Shown in pieces: positions 6,979 through 15,584 of a stretch of 50,871 bases of DNA. Origin of the DNA: Candidatus Gastranaerophilales bacterium (lineage in GTDB: Bacteria; Cyanobacteriota; Vampirovibrionia; Gastranaerophilales; Gastranaerophilaceae). Where the stretch lies: assembly GCA_944322745.1 (NCBI GenBank), contig CALUPV010000012.1, forward strand, positions 1-50,871. Direction: 5' to 3'. The position numbers and the translations under genes were made by a program. The notes under the pieces are model-generated. The model did no database searches and was not told where the DNA came from. It was given only the letters and a program-made list of their open reading frames with translations. Numbering within the stretch: the stretch's first letter is position 1; the number at the start of each line of letters is the position of its first letter.

Positions 6979-7374
6979 ATGAAATTTCTACATTCAATGA
7001 TTAGGGTTAAAAATATACAACAGTCCTTAAAATTTTATAGTGATTTTCTTGGGTTAAATGTAGTTGAAAAAAAATCACTAGAAGATTGTGATCTATATTT
7101 TTTAGGAGAAGATGAAAATTCTTGTCAGATTGAACTTACATATAATTACGATACCCCAACAAAGGGTTATAAAAATGGTAATGCTTTCGGGCATTTTGCA
7201 TTTGCTGTTGATAATATGAATTTGATTTGTGAAAAAGTAAGAGAATTTGGTTATGAATTTTTGTGGGAGCCTTTTGAACTTTCTTTGAAGAATGAAAAAG
7301 GTGAAACATCAAAAAAGTTGATAGCCTTTATAAAAGATCCTGATGGAAATGAAATAGAATTAATTCAGGAATAA
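6979..7374 (+). CDS. gloA: Glyoxalase I-like VOC family protein
   Basis: Glyoxalase I isomerises the methylglyoxal-glutathione (or other thiol) hemithioacetal. The 131-residue vicinal-oxygen-chelate fold is evident: MIRVKNIQQSLKFYSDFLGL at the start, and candidate metal ligands H5, the E of CQIELTY, H of FGHFAF and E of NEIELIQ. A strong ribosome-binding site (GGGAGG) precedes ATG 6979. LipA follows 5 nt after its stop, so the two are cotranscribed. Substrate assignment is by family only; related VOC enzymes share these motifs. Confidence 0.83.
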   Translation: MKFLHSMIRVKNIQQSLKFYSDFLGLNVVEKKSLEDCDLYFLGEDENSCQIELTYNYDTPTKGYKNGNAFGHFAFAVDNMNLICEKVREFGYEFLWEPFELSLKNEKGETSKKLIAFIKDPDGNEIELIQE

Positions 7375-7379
7375 TTAAA

Positions 7380-8228
7380 ATGCTAAGACTTCCTCAATAT
7401 TTGAAACGCGGTATTATTGATACTGAAAAGACTAAAACAGTAAGGCATATACTTAAATCTAATTGTTTGAATACAGTATGTGAAGCTGCAAGGTGTCCGA
7501 ATAAAAGTGAATGTTATTCTAAAAATACAGCTACTTTTCTTATAATGGGAAATAATTGTACTAGAAATTGCAGGTTCTGCAATATTAACTGTGCAATTCC
7601 CGAGCCCTTGGATGCAGATGAACCAAAAAAAATCGCAGATGCAGTTAAAAAGTTGGGACTTAATTATGTTGTTGTGACTTCTGTTACACGTGATGATTTG
7701 CCTGATGGTGGAGCAAATCATTTCGCAAATGTTATTGATGAAATCAGAAATATTGATAAGAATATAAAAATAGAAGTTCTAACTCCTGATTTTAAGGGGA
7801 TTGAATCTAGTATTGATACTGTTATTAATGCTCAACCTGATGTTTTTAATCATAATATAGAAACTGTTCAATCTTTGTATAAAAAAGCAAGACCACAAGC
7901 TAATTACTTGCGTTCATTAAGCTTCTTAGAATATATAAAGAAGAATTCTAATATTCTTACTAAAACAGGTTTAATGGTTGGACTTGGAGAAACAAAAGAA
8001 GAACTAATTAAAACATTTGAAGATTTGGCAAAAGCTCAATGTGATATCGTAACAATAGGACAATATATCGCTCCTACCAAAAATCATCTGGAAGTAGCTC
8101 GCTATTACGAACTATCTGAATACGAAGAACTTTCTTCTATTGCAAAGAAAATCGGAATTAAACACACTTTCTTTTCTCCACTTACAAGAAGTTCTTATAA
8201 AGCTTATGAAGTTTTTAATGAAGATTAA
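7380..8228 (+). CDS. lipA: Lipoyl synthase
   Basis: LipA inserts two sulfurs into octanoyl groups on lipoyl-domain proteins by radical-SAM chemistry. The auxiliary cluster motif is C34-x4-C39-x5-C45, the radical-SAM motif C60-x3-C64-x2-C67 and the C-terminal RSSY is present, all as required. The 282-residue length is typical. The start is 5 nt after gloA. The last 4 bases overlap the end of a convergent gene. No lipB or lipoyl-dependent dehydrogenase gene is in the window. Confidence 0.95.
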   Translation: MLRLPQYLKRGIIDTEKTKTVRHILKSNCLNTVCEAARCPNKSECYSKNTATFLIMGNNCTRNCRFCNINCAIPEPLDADEPKKIADAVKKLGLNYVVVTSVTRDDLPDGGANHFANVIDEIRNIDKNIKIEVLTPDFKGIESSIDTVINAQPDVFNHNIETVQSLYKKARPQANYLRSLSFLEYIKKNSNILTKTGLMVGLGETKEELIKTFEDLAKAQCDIVTIGQYIAPTKNHLEVARYYELSEYEELSSIAKKIGIKHTFFSPLTRSSYKAYEVFNED

Positions 8229-8452
8229 ATTTGTTTTTCTCTTCTGTAGTTTTGGATATATTGGATGATTCTTTCTTTAAACATTAAGAAAAATATTCCT
8301 ACGCCAACAAGCATAACTGAGTTTAAAAATACAAATAAAACAATTCTGTTACCGCTTACTAATTGTGGCATATTAAAATATAAAACACCAATAAGCATCA
8401 TAAACGAGAGTAATAAAAATATTACTGAAAAACACGTAGCAAACTTTTGCAT
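8225..8452 (-). CDS. Small unknown membrane protein
   Basis: 75 residues with two predicted membrane helices (about 7-28 and 37-57) and a positively charged C-terminal tail (YIQNYRREKQI), which suggests both ends face the cytoplasm. ATG 8452 has AAGGCGG about 6 nt upstream, supporting a real gene. It is convergent with lipA, overlapping by 4 nt. An imperfect palindrome lies about 40-70 nt upstream. No family recognised. Confidence 0.6.
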   Translation of the reverse strand: MQKFATCFSVIFLLLSFMMLIGVLYFNMPQLVSGNRIVLFVFLNSVMLVGVGIFFLMFKERIIQYIQNYRREKQI

Positions 8453-8488
8453 ACAATACCGCCTTTTCTTCTTTTAAAAATTAAAATG

Positions 8489-8524
8489 TGACACTTAAAG
8501 TAAAGCCACTCACTTCAGGTGTCA
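8489..8524. promoter_or_regulatory. Long imperfect palindrome upstream of the small membrane gene
   Basis: TGACACTTAAAGT (8489-8501) and ACTTCAGGTGTCA (8512-8524) match at 11 of 13 positions across a 10-nt spacer. Placed between the clpC terminator and the start at 8452, it could be an operator or a leader hairpin for that gene. Confidence 0.4.
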
Positions 8525-8591
8525 GATGAATAAGAAGATAAACAGTTTAATAATATTTTTATCATGCCTCTATTATATCATTTTCTTTTCG

Positions 8592-8624
8592 AAAAAAAAA
8601 GCCCCCCATCATGAGGGACTTTTT
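8592..8624 (-). terminator. Rho-independent terminator of clpC
   Basis: On the minus strand AAAGTCCCTC pairs with GGGGGCTTT, followed by a run of T residues, 13 nt after the clpC stop. Confidence 0.85.
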
Positions 8625-8636
8625 GTGTTAATTAAT

Positions 8637-11078
8637 TTATTTCTCTTCACATTCAAAAACAATTTTTTCATCCTTTAATTTTAGAACAATTTTGTTTCCT
8701 GATGTGTATTTGCCGGATAGAATTTCTTCAGCTAAGCCATCTTCTATTCGTTTTTGTATTAGACGTCTTAATGGTCTTGCTCCGTATGCTTCAGAGTATC
8801 CGGCTTCACCTAAGTAGTCTTTAACTTCATCCGTTACTTCAATTGTTAGATTTTGTGATTCTAAACGTTTGAATAAATCATTTAGCATCAAGTCAACAAT
8901 TTGTCTTATTTCCGGTTTAGACAGATGAGCAAATACGATAATATCATCAATTCTGTTTAAGAACTCAGGACGGAATGCTTTTTTCATTTCTTCCATAACG
9001 GTATCTTTTAATCTTTCGTATTTATCTTTTTGTTCATCATCGGCAACAGAGAAGCCAAGCTTGCTTGTAGTTGTAATCATACTTGCACCGACATTGCTAG
9101 TCATAATGATGATAGTATTTTTGAAGTTAATGTGTCTTCCTTTTGAATCTGTCAAACGACCGTCATCCAATATTTGCAACATAATATTGAACACATCAGG
9201 ATGAGCCTTTTCAATTTCATCGAAAAGAATTACACAATATGGTTTTTTTCTGACTAATTCAGTTAAATGACCGCCATCGTCATAGCCTACATATCCGGGA
9301 GGTGAACCAATCAATTTTGCAGTTGAATGTTTTTCCATAAATTCAGACATATCAACACGAATCATGTTGTCTTCACTTCCAAACACAGCTTCAGCTAATG
9401 CTTTTGCAAGTTCCGTTTTACCTACGCCTGTTGGTCCTGAAAATATAAAACTTCCGATTGGTCTGTTTGGCGCTTTGAGTCCTACTCTTGCACGTCTTAT
9501 CGCTTTTGATAATGCAACAACGGCTTGATCTTGACCAATGACCCTATTATGAAGAGTTTCTTCTAATTTCAGAAGTCTTTCGCTTTCACCTTCAGTTATT
9601 TTTGTTGTAGGTATACCAGTCATCATACTAACAACTTGTGCAACTTGTTCTGCTGTAACTGTTGGTTTGTTTTCTTCATTATCTTCTCGCCATTTTACAG
9701 ACATTTCTCGAATTTTTTCTTTTAAATCAGCTTCATCATCACGAAGGTTTGATGCTGTTTCAAACTCTTGATTTCTTATTGCTTCTTCTTTTTGTTTGAT
9801 TACTGCTTTTAATTGTTTCTCAAGCTCTTTCCCTTCCGGAGGAAGTGCGCTTGTTTGTATTCTTAATTTAGAAGCGGCTTCATCTATAATATCAATTGCT
9901 TTATCCGGTAAAAATCTATCTGTAATATATTTATACGATAACTCAGTTGCTGCAACAATTGCTTCATCTGAGATTGTTAATTTATGATGTTCTTCGTATT
10001 TCGGTTTTAAACCTTTTATTATTTCTATTGTATCATCTACAGATGGTTCTTCTATTATTATTGATTGAAAACGTCTTTCAAGTGCAGGGTCTTTTTCTAC
10101 GTACTTTCTATATTCATCTAATGTAGTAGCACCGATAACTTGAATTTCACCTCTTGATAGAGCCGGTTTAAGTATATTGGCAGCATCAATTGCACCTTCT
10201 GCCGCTCCGGCACCAATAAGTGTATGCATTTCATCTATAATAAGAATAATATTTCCTGCCTGACGAATTTCATCCATTATTTTTTTAAGACGTTCTTCAA
10301 ATTCGCCTCTATATTTTGTACCAGCAACAAGTAAACCCATATCCAGCTGTATTACTTTCTTGCCTTCTAAAATATCAGGAACTTCAGAATTTACAATTCT
10401 CGCTGCCAAACCTTCAACGACCGCTGTTTTACCGACACCGGGTTCTCCTAATAATACAGGATTGTTTTTGGTTCTTCTTGCAAGAATTTGTATAACACGC
10501 TCTATTTCTTTTTCTCTTCCTACAACAGGATCAAGACGTTGCTCCTGTGCTGCAAGTGTTAAATCTGTTCCAAATTCATCCAAACTTGGTGTTTTTGTCT
10601 TACCCGAAGATGATCCGGTTGCAGCAGTGGCTTGTGTTGGTTTTGTTTCTCCAAGCATTTTTATTACATTACTTCGTACTTTATTTAAGTCTACACCTAA
10701 ATTTTCCAATACTCTTGCTGCAACACCTTCTCCTTCTCGGATTAATCCCAAAAGAAGATGTTCTGTTCCTATATAATTGTGTCCAAGTTGTCTTGCTTCA
10801 TCCCAAGACAATTCTAATACTCGTTTAGCTCTGGGCGTAAAAGGAATTTCTACCGCAACAAAGCCTGAACCTCTGCCTATAATTTTCTCAACTTCTACTC
10901 TTGCATCCTTTAGTGTTACTCCCATTGCCTTTAATGTTTTTGCTGCAACACCTGTTCCTTCACCTATTAAACCGAGCAGAACCTGTTCTGTACCTACAAA
11001 ATTATGACCTAGTCTTCTTGCTTCTTCTTGTGCAAGCATTATTACTTTTATAGCCTTTTCCGTAAAACGTTCAAACAT
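8637..11078 (-). CDS. clpC: ATP-dependent Clp protease ATPase subunit ClpC
   Basis: ClpC is a hexameric AAA+ unfoldase that feeds substrates to ClpP. The 813 residues contain two N-terminal Clp repeats (~1-70 and 78-143), AAA-1 with Walker A GEPGVGKT (211-218) and Walker B ILIIDE (278-283), a middle UVR region (~430-460), AAA-2 with Walker A GPTGVGKT (548-555), and the ClpB-D2 small domain. The UVR segment and length separate it from ClpA and ClpB. ATG 11078 has TAGGAGAAG upstream. The usual Firmicute partners ctsR, mcsA and mcsB are absent and no CtsR-type heptad repeats are seen upstream, as in cyanobacterial clpC. Confidence 0.96.
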   Translation of the reverse strand: MFERFTEKAIKVIMLAQEEARRLGHNFVGTEQVLLGLIGEGTGVAAKTLKAMGVTLKDARVEVEKIIGRGSGFVAVEIPFTPRAKRVLELSWDEARQLGHNYIGTEHLLLGLIREGEGVAARVLENLGVDLNKVRSNVIKMLGETKPTQATAATGSSSGKTKTPSLDEFGTDLTLAAQEQRLDPVVGREKEIERVIQILARRTKNNPVLLGEPGVGKTAVVEGLAARIVNSEVPDILEGKKVIQLDMGLLVAGTKYRGEFEERLKKIMDEIRQAGNIILIIDEMHTLIGAGAAEGAIDAANILKPALSRGEIQVIGATTLDEYRKYVEKDPALERRFQSIIIEEPSVDDTIEIIKGLKPKYEEHHKLTISDEAIVAATELSYKYITDRFLPDKAIDIIDEAASKLRIQTSALPPEGKELEKQLKAVIKQKEEAIRNQEFETASNLRDDEADLKEKIREMSVKWREDNEENKPTVTAEQVAQVVSMMTGIPTTKITEGESERLLKLEETLHNRVIGQDQAVVALSKAIRRARVGLKAPNRPIGSFIFSGPTGVGKTELAKALAEAVFGSEDNMIRVDMSEFMEKHSTAKLIGSPPGYVGYDDGGHLTELVRKKPYCVILFDEIEKAHPDVFNIMLQILDDGRLTDSKGRHINFKNTIIIMTSNVGASMITTTSKLGFSVADDEQKDKYERLKDTVMEEMKKAFRPEFLNRIDDIIVFAHLSKPEIRQIVDLMLNDLFKRLESQNLTIEVTDEVKDYLGEAGYSEAYGARPLRRLIQKRIEDGLAEEILSGKYTSGNKIVLKLKDEKIVFECEEK

Positions 11079-11141
11079 TGCTTTACTTCTCCTAATAAGA
11101 CTCTATATTATCTATTTTACACCATAATTCAAATTATACAA

Positions 11142-11822
11142 TTAGTTAGTTTTTAAAACTTTCAGCTTTTTTATTGCCGGAAAATAGCCTCTGTTAACTT
11201 CATTTGCCAACTCATATGACTTTTGGGCATTAAATAGTCTTTTTTCTCTTTCGTATATTTCTCCTAACATAAAGTGAGTTTCAGGGTCTTTATAAAATAT
11301 ATCTAAACTTTTTTGTAAAAATTTTTCTGCCAGCTCTAATTGATTATTATTTAATAATACTCTGCCACTATATTTGTATATCTCTTTATTGAAATGCTCC
11401 ATGTATTTATTTTCACTGATTATTTTTTTTATATAGTCTGTTTTCTTGTATTTGAACAACATATTTAAATCTTGTTCATAAAAGTTTCTTATTTGGAAAT
11501 ATGTTGGTATCTCACTATAGTTATCTTCTAATATATTTATCAGAAAAATTAGCCATTTCGCTGCAGAAGAAGACTCTCTTATCAGGTTTAAAAGGGTTTT
11601 TGCTTCATCTGTTTTACCCATTAAAAAATTACAATAACAGCATCCATATATTAGTTTGGCTTTATTAAAGTAATTATATGCATTTTTTACGTTCCCAGTG
11701 TATAGTTCAATTTTCCCCAGAATACTAAAACTCCAGAAATTAGAAGAATCTTTTTGCAATTTTCTTATTCCGGAGTAATCTTTATCTATATAAAATAATT
11801 TTTCTATTTCATATTTTAACAT
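11142..11822 (-). CDS. TPR-repeat protein, cytoplasmic
   Basis: 226 residues of helical repeats; the clearest TPR units are in the last 80 residues (LAEKFLQKSLDIFYKDPETH, then AQKSYELANEVN). There is no signal peptide. ATG 11822 lies 1 nt after the stop of the exported TPR protein upstream, so the two are translationally coupled. clpC follows 63 nt downstream on the same strand. TPRs bind proteins; partners are unknown. Confidence 0.7.
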   Translation of the reverse strand: MLKYEIEKLFYIDKDYSGIRKLQKDSSNFWSFSILGKIELYTGNVKNAYNYFNKAKLIYGCCYCNFLMGKTDEAKTLLNLIRESSSAAKWLIFLINILEDNYSEIPTYFQIRNFYEQDLNMLFKYKKTDYIKKIISENKYMEHFNKEIYKYSGRVLLNNNQLELAEKFLQKSLDIFYKDPETHFMLGEIYEREKRLFNAQKSYELANEVNRGYFPAIKKLKVLKTN

Positions 11823-11823
11823 T

Positions 11824-12618
11824 TTAGAATGTAGTAGGCATCATATTTGACATCATCATCATTTGTACCATTTCGGGAGTGATAGTTTTATTTTCATTAT
11901 GATATTGTCTTATTACTTCTGCATAATTACTATTATTCTCTTGTGAATTTGAGTCCATCATCATTGCAAAACTTGATATATTATTATTTTGCTCTTTTAA
12001 TAGTTTAACAGCTTGTGCTAATTTATCAGTAGATTGTATATATGCTTGATTTGTATTAATTTCGTTTTGTTTCATTTTGGTTTTTTCTTGTCTTATGAAC
12101 TCTCTGGCTTGAGGGTGCAAATTTTGCGGATATGAACCATTAATTAAATTTTCTATTTCAACTGTATCTGCATCTTTATTTGTATTATTTAAATTTGCAA
12201 AATATTGGTCTAAAAATCCAGCCGGATCTGCTTTTAGCTTTTTTATTTCATCATATGTAAAATCTTGATATTCACACTTAACAGGATTCTCCATGCATAT
12301 TTGTGCTTGTATTGAGTATGACGTTAGTTTTGGGACTGTATTTAAATTAATAACTTTTTCGAAAGCAGCATGTGCTTCTTGTTTCATTGCAATATTCATA
12401 TATGCATTACCTAAGTAATACCAGCCAATCGTACTTGTTGGATCTTTTTCTGTTAGCATTCTTAAATCAGAAATACAACCAACATAATTTTTGTTTTTAT
12501 ATTTTGTAATTGCTTCTTTTATAATTTTTGCATCATCGCCTTGTGCAAATACTTTTTGAACACTGCCAAAACTTAATATTAAAGCTAAAACTATACCCAG
12601 TATGAATATTTTTTTCAT
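11824..12618 (-). CDS. Exported TPR-repeat protein
   Basis: 264 residues. A signal peptide is clear (MKKIFILGIVLALILSFGSV, then KVFA-QG, cleavage near residue 26). Two TPR motifs follow (~30-95; IGWYYLGNAYMNIAMKQEAH). The rest is helical and glutamine/asparagine-rich, with an unusual methionine-rich end (MVQMMMMSNMMPTTF). ATG 12618 has AAAAGGAT upstream. It should act in the periplasm, perhaps as a scaffold. First gene of the unit 12618 -> 11142. Confidence 0.75.
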   Translation of the reverse strand: MKKIFILGIVLALILSFGSVQKVFAQGDDAKIIKEAITKYKNKNYVGCISDLRMLTEKDPTSTIGWYYLGNAYMNIAMKQEAHAAFEKVINLNTVPKLTSYSIQAQICMENPVKCEYQDFTYDEIKKLKADPAGFLDQYFANLNNTNKDADTVEIENLINGSYPQNLHPQAREFIRQEKTKMKQNEINTNQAYIQSTDKLAQAVKLLKEQNNNISSFAMMMDSNSQENNSNYAEVIRQYHNENKTITPEMVQMMMMSNMMPTTF

Positions 12619-12925
12619 ATACTATCCTTTTTATGTTGTTTTAATTTATAACTTGTTTAGAAAAACAACTAAACCTATTATAGATTATATACCCAAATTG
12701 GTAAAAATTCCTAATTCATTTATATTATATATGTTACAACTCTTTGTATAATTTCTATAATATATTTATTGATTGCTAATAATTCTATTATTTACTTATT
12801 TTATAGGAATTATATTGTCTTATTTCATATAAAAGAATGAAATATTATAAAAATGGTATGTTAATATTTGTAACATATGTATAATATTATATATGTTTGT
12901 TGAATAAACTGCTTGTGGAGGAAAA
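12619..12925. promoter_or_regulatory. AT-rich divergent intergenic region with inverted ATGTTACAA sites
   Basis: This 307-nt gap separates the exported TPR gene from the XRE regulator. ATGTTACAA (12731-12739) and its exact complement TTGTAACAT (12868-12876) stand about 130 bp apart. A -10 element TATAAT (12880-12885) overlaps the edge of the right site and fits transcription of the regulator at 12926. The sites could be operators of that regulator. Nothing else is recognisable. Confidence 0.4.
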
Positions 12926-13156
12926 ATGAAAATTAAAATAAAAGAGACTATTAAAATAAAAAAAGGATGGAGCTTATATAAATTGGCTCAAGTCTTGAAT
13001 TTGCCTCAGCAGACAGTATATTCTTGGGCTAGTGGCAGAACTCAACCTTCCTATGAAAATATGGATAAATTATGTGAAACAATCGGTTGCAGTGTCGGTG
13101 ATTTATTTGAGGCAGAACCTGTTCAGCAAAAGTTAAATCTTGCAGTTAATCAGTAA
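12926..13156 (+). CDS. XRE-family transcriptional regulator, single HTH
   Basis: 76 residues, almost entirely a Cro/C1-type helix-turn-helix (WSLYKLAQVLNLPQQTVYSW, then GRTQPSYENMDKLCETIGCS and VGDLF). It has no effector domain. Ribosome-binding site GTGGAGG lies 5-6 nt before ATG 12926. Matching inverted sites in its own promoter region suggest autoregulation. No toxin gene is adjacent (tlyA converges 1 nt away), so an antitoxin role is not supported. Confidence 0.88.
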   Translation: MKIKIKETIKIKKGWSLYKLAQVLNLPQQTVYSWASGRTQPSYENMDKLCETIGCSVGDLFEAEPVQQKLNLAVNQ

Positions 13157-13157
13157 A

Positions 13158-13964
13158 TTAAATTTCATTATGTGCTATTGTAACAACATCTTCTATCGAG
13201 ATGTTGTTTTCTGTTTCTTGACTTGTTAAATATATTAGATATTCAATATTGCCTGCCGGACCTTTTATTGGTGAAAAAGTTAATCCATTTACATATAAAT
13301 TTATTGTTTTGCAGTATTCCATTATATCTTTTATTACAGCAATATGTACCGTTTTATCTCGTACTACACCATTTTTGCCAACTTGTTCTTTTCCTGCCTC
13401 AAATTGCGGTTTTATTAGAGATACTATTTCAAAGTTATCTTTGTCAGCCAGTTCCAGTATATTCTTTATGACTTTTTTTATTGATATAAATGATAGATCC
13501 ATTGTCAGAAAATTTGCTTTTTCATCTCCATCAGAATAAATATCTGAAAAATTGCAGTTTTTAATATTCGTTTTTTCAATTACTTTTACTCTTTCATCTG
13601 TTCTTAATTTCCAAGCAATTTGACCATAACCTACGTCAACGCTATATACTTTTTTTGCTCCGTTTTGAAGCATGCAGTCTGTAAATCCGCCTGTTGATGC
13701 TCCTGCATCTAGACAAATTTTATCTTTTAAATTTATATTAAAGGTTTTAATTGCTTTATCCAGTTTAAAACCGCCCCTTGATACAAATGGCATTGATTTT
13801 ATTTCAAAAGTTGTATTTTCTTTAAGTTCAAGCTGAAATCCTGCTTTTGTTATTGTGATTCCGTCAACTTTAACGTCTCCAGCCATTATTGCAGCTTGAG
13901 CTTTGCTTTTTGTTTCAAAAAAACCTTTATCTGTTAGTATTTTATCCAGTCTTTCTTTTTGCAT
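13158..13964 (-). CDS. tlyA: TlyA family rRNA 2'-O-methyltransferase
   Basis: TlyA enzymes 2'-O-methylate cytidines in 16S/23S rRNA. An N-terminal S4 RNA-binding domain (RLDKILTDKGFFETKSKAQA) is followed by an FtsJ-like methyltransferase with the SAM motif LDAGASTGGFTDCML and LTMDLSFISI. The open frame begins at 13991, but family members start at M-x-K-x-R-LD, so I use ATG 13964, 1 nt after the tatD stop, giving 268 residues. Cotranscribed with tatD. Older 'hemolysin' names for this family are misleading. Confidence 0.9.
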   Translation of the reverse strand: MQKERLDKILTDKGFFETKSKAQAAIMAGDVKVDGITITKAGFQLELKENTTFEIKSMPFVSRGGFKLDKAIKTFNINLKDKICLDAGASTGGFTDCMLQNGAKKVYSVDVGYGQIAWKLRTDERVKVIEKTNIKNCNFSDIYSDGDEKANFLTMDLSFISIKKVIKNILELADKDNFEIVSLIKPQFEAGKEQVGKNGVVRDKTVHIAVIKDIMEYCKTINLYVNGLTFSPIKGPAGNIEYLIYLTSQETENNISIEDVVTIAHNEI

Positions 13965-13965
13965 A

Positions 13966-14721
13966 TTAAAAATTAAATATCCTTTTTGCATTTATTGTTG
14001 TTTGTTTTTTTACTTCTTCTATATTTATTTCTTTTATATTTGCTATTTCTTGGGCTATATATTTTAAATAAGCAGGAGAATTGGTCTTTCCCCTAAATGG
14101 AACAGGTGCTAAGTATGGTGCATCTGTTTCAAGTAATATTCTGTCTATAGGAATAATTTTTGTGCTTTCTTTTAAGTCTTTTGCATTTTTAAATGTTACT
14201 ACTCCGCCTAGACCTATATAGTATCCTTTGTCTATACATCTTTTTGCAAATTCTGAATTGCCAGAAAAACAATGAAAGATAACATTACTTAATTTATATT
14301 CTTGCAAAATTTCAAAAACATCTTCATGAGATTCTCTATCATGAATTACAACAGGTAGTTTGGTTTCCTCTGCTATTTTTAACTGCTTTCTGAGTATATT
14401 TTTTTGTTCTTCCTTTGAATCATTTCCATAATGATAGTCGAGTCCAATCTCTCCTATAGCAACAATCTTACTATTTTCTATAAGTCTATATATTATTGCT
14501 TCAACTTTTTGATTATATGTTTGAAATTCTGACGGATGTACACCTATTGCACCGTATATCATTTCGTATTTATTGCATAAAGAAATAATCTCATTGAAAC
14601 TTGAAGGTTCTACTCCAGGTATTATTACTTTTTCTACTTCATTATGTTTTATTTCTGACAAAAATTCTTCAAAATTCAGCTTATAATCTTCAAAATTTAT
14701 GTGAGAATGTGTATCAATCAT
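13966..14721 (-). CDS. tatD: TatD family metal-dependent hydrolase
   Basis: 251 residues of an amidohydrolase-fold TIM barrel. Metal ligands are visible as THSHINF at the start, GEIGLDYH, VIHDRESHED, IFHCFSG and LETDAPYL. TatD proteins act as 3'-5' DNA/RNA exonucleases and D-aminoacyl hydrolases have been proposed. An upstream AGAGG and a TATATT element support the start at 14721. The gene overlaps the long form of tlyA. Confidence 0.9.
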   Translation of the reverse strand: MIDTHSHINFEDYKLNFEEFLSEIKHNEVEKVIIPGVEPSSFNEIISLCNKYEMIYGAIGVHPSEFQTYNQKVEAIIYRLIENSKIVAIGEIGLDYHYGNDSKEEQKNILRKQLKIAEETKLPVVIHDRESHEDVFEILQEYKLSNVIFHCFSGNSEFAKRCIDKGYYIGLGGVVTFKNAKDLKESTKIIPIDRILLETDAPYLAPVPFRGKTNSPAYLKYIAQEIANIKEINIEEVKKQTTINAKRIFNF

Positions 14722-14860
14722 TTCAGTTATTGCCTCTTAACTTTTTTTATTTTAATATAACACTTGCAGATAATTCTTATATGTAAATAAGAATTAACAA
14801 AATGACAAATTTTTTTTTGTTGATGTTTATTATAATTGAAAAACTAGGGGAATAAATACC

Positions 14861-15571
14861 GTGAATGTAGTCGATACAATATCAACGCCGAAAACTAATA
14901 TAAATGATAAAAATTATAAAAGGAAAGTAGTAGCTGCCTCAATAGCTGGTAGTGCAATCGGTATAGCAGGGGCTGTTGCCGGTATCTATGCAATGGCAAA
15001 GAAAGGAAACCCTGCTGCCGGATTGAAAAATTTATCTTATAATGAAAAAGATGTTCTATTGATTGGTGCTGGTTCTGTTATTGGTGGTTTGGCAGGAGGC
15101 TTGGCTGCTGATGGAAAAAAAGAAAATGTAAAACCTAAATTAAGAGAAGCTTCTCAACAATTTTTGGGTAATATGCTTTGCCCTATAGGTTTATTGGCTG
15201 CTGGAAATAAAATTCTTGAAAAAACAAATTTTAAATTACCAAAAATTAATTCTAATTCAAAACCGGCACAAATTATTAATGGTGTGACTTCTGTTCTTCC
15301 TAAAGTTGTTGTTACTGTGGCATCATTAGTTGGTGGTATGGAAATCGGCAACAAAGTTATGAATAAAGTTAATAATAAAATCTTTAAGGAAGATGTTAAA
15401 CATGATGTGAATGTGGAAGATTATTTTGTTCACGCTGATGATTTATGTTTAACTGCTAATATGTTATTAAAAGACGCAAGAGTTATATCAAGGCTTACTT
15501 CCAGAGTTTTACCCGCTACATTTATTGTGGCAGGTTCTAAAACCGGAATGCAAGGTATAAAAGAAGATTAG
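14861..15571 (+). CDS. Unknown glycine-rich multi-pass membrane protein
   Basis: 236 residues from a GTG start with AGGGGAA about 9 nt upstream. Three to four small-residue-rich hydrophobic stretches are seen at about 24-46 (AGSAIGIAGAVAGIYAMA), 63-82 (LLIGAGSVIGGLAGGLAA), 100-115 and 143-165. Glycine spacing in these helices suggests tight helix packing or oligomers. The first 20 residues are polar without a cleavable signal. No family recognised; the gene is convergent with hemW. Confidence 0.6.
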   Translation: MNVVDTISTPKTNINDKNYKRKVVAASIAGSAIGIAGAVAGIYAMAKKGNPAAGLKNLSYNEKDVLLIGAGSVIGGLAGGLAADGKKENVKPKLREASQQFLGNMLCPIGLLAAGNKILEKTNFKLPKINSNSKPAQIINGVTSVLPKVVVTVASLVGGMEIGNKVMNKVNNKIFKEDVKHDVNVEDYFVHADDLCLTANMLLKDARVISRLTSRVLPATFIVAGSKTGMQGIKED

Positions 15572-15584
15572 TTAATTAACTAAT
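15567..15584. terminator. Perfect palindrome spanning two convergent stop codons
   Basis: ATTAGTTAATTAACTAAT (15567-15584) is an 18-bp perfect palindrome that contains the stop of the membrane gene (15569-15571) and of hemW (15576-15578). It is A+T-only apart from one G-C pair per arm, so terminator strength is uncertain. Confidence 0.4.

Noticed and set aside
10360-10776. 138-codon frame on the + strand inside clpC
   Set aside because: It is antisense to a well-conserved clpC segment, and its composition follows from the ClpC codons.
11079-11141. CtsR or CIRCE operator upstream of clpC
   Set aside because: Neither the AGGTCAAA heptad repeat nor TTAGCACTC-N9-GAGTGCTAA is present in the gap.
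13158-13539. Frames of 82 and 96 codons on the + strand inside tlyA
   Set aside because: They are antisense to conserved TlyA coding sequence and overlap one another in different frames.
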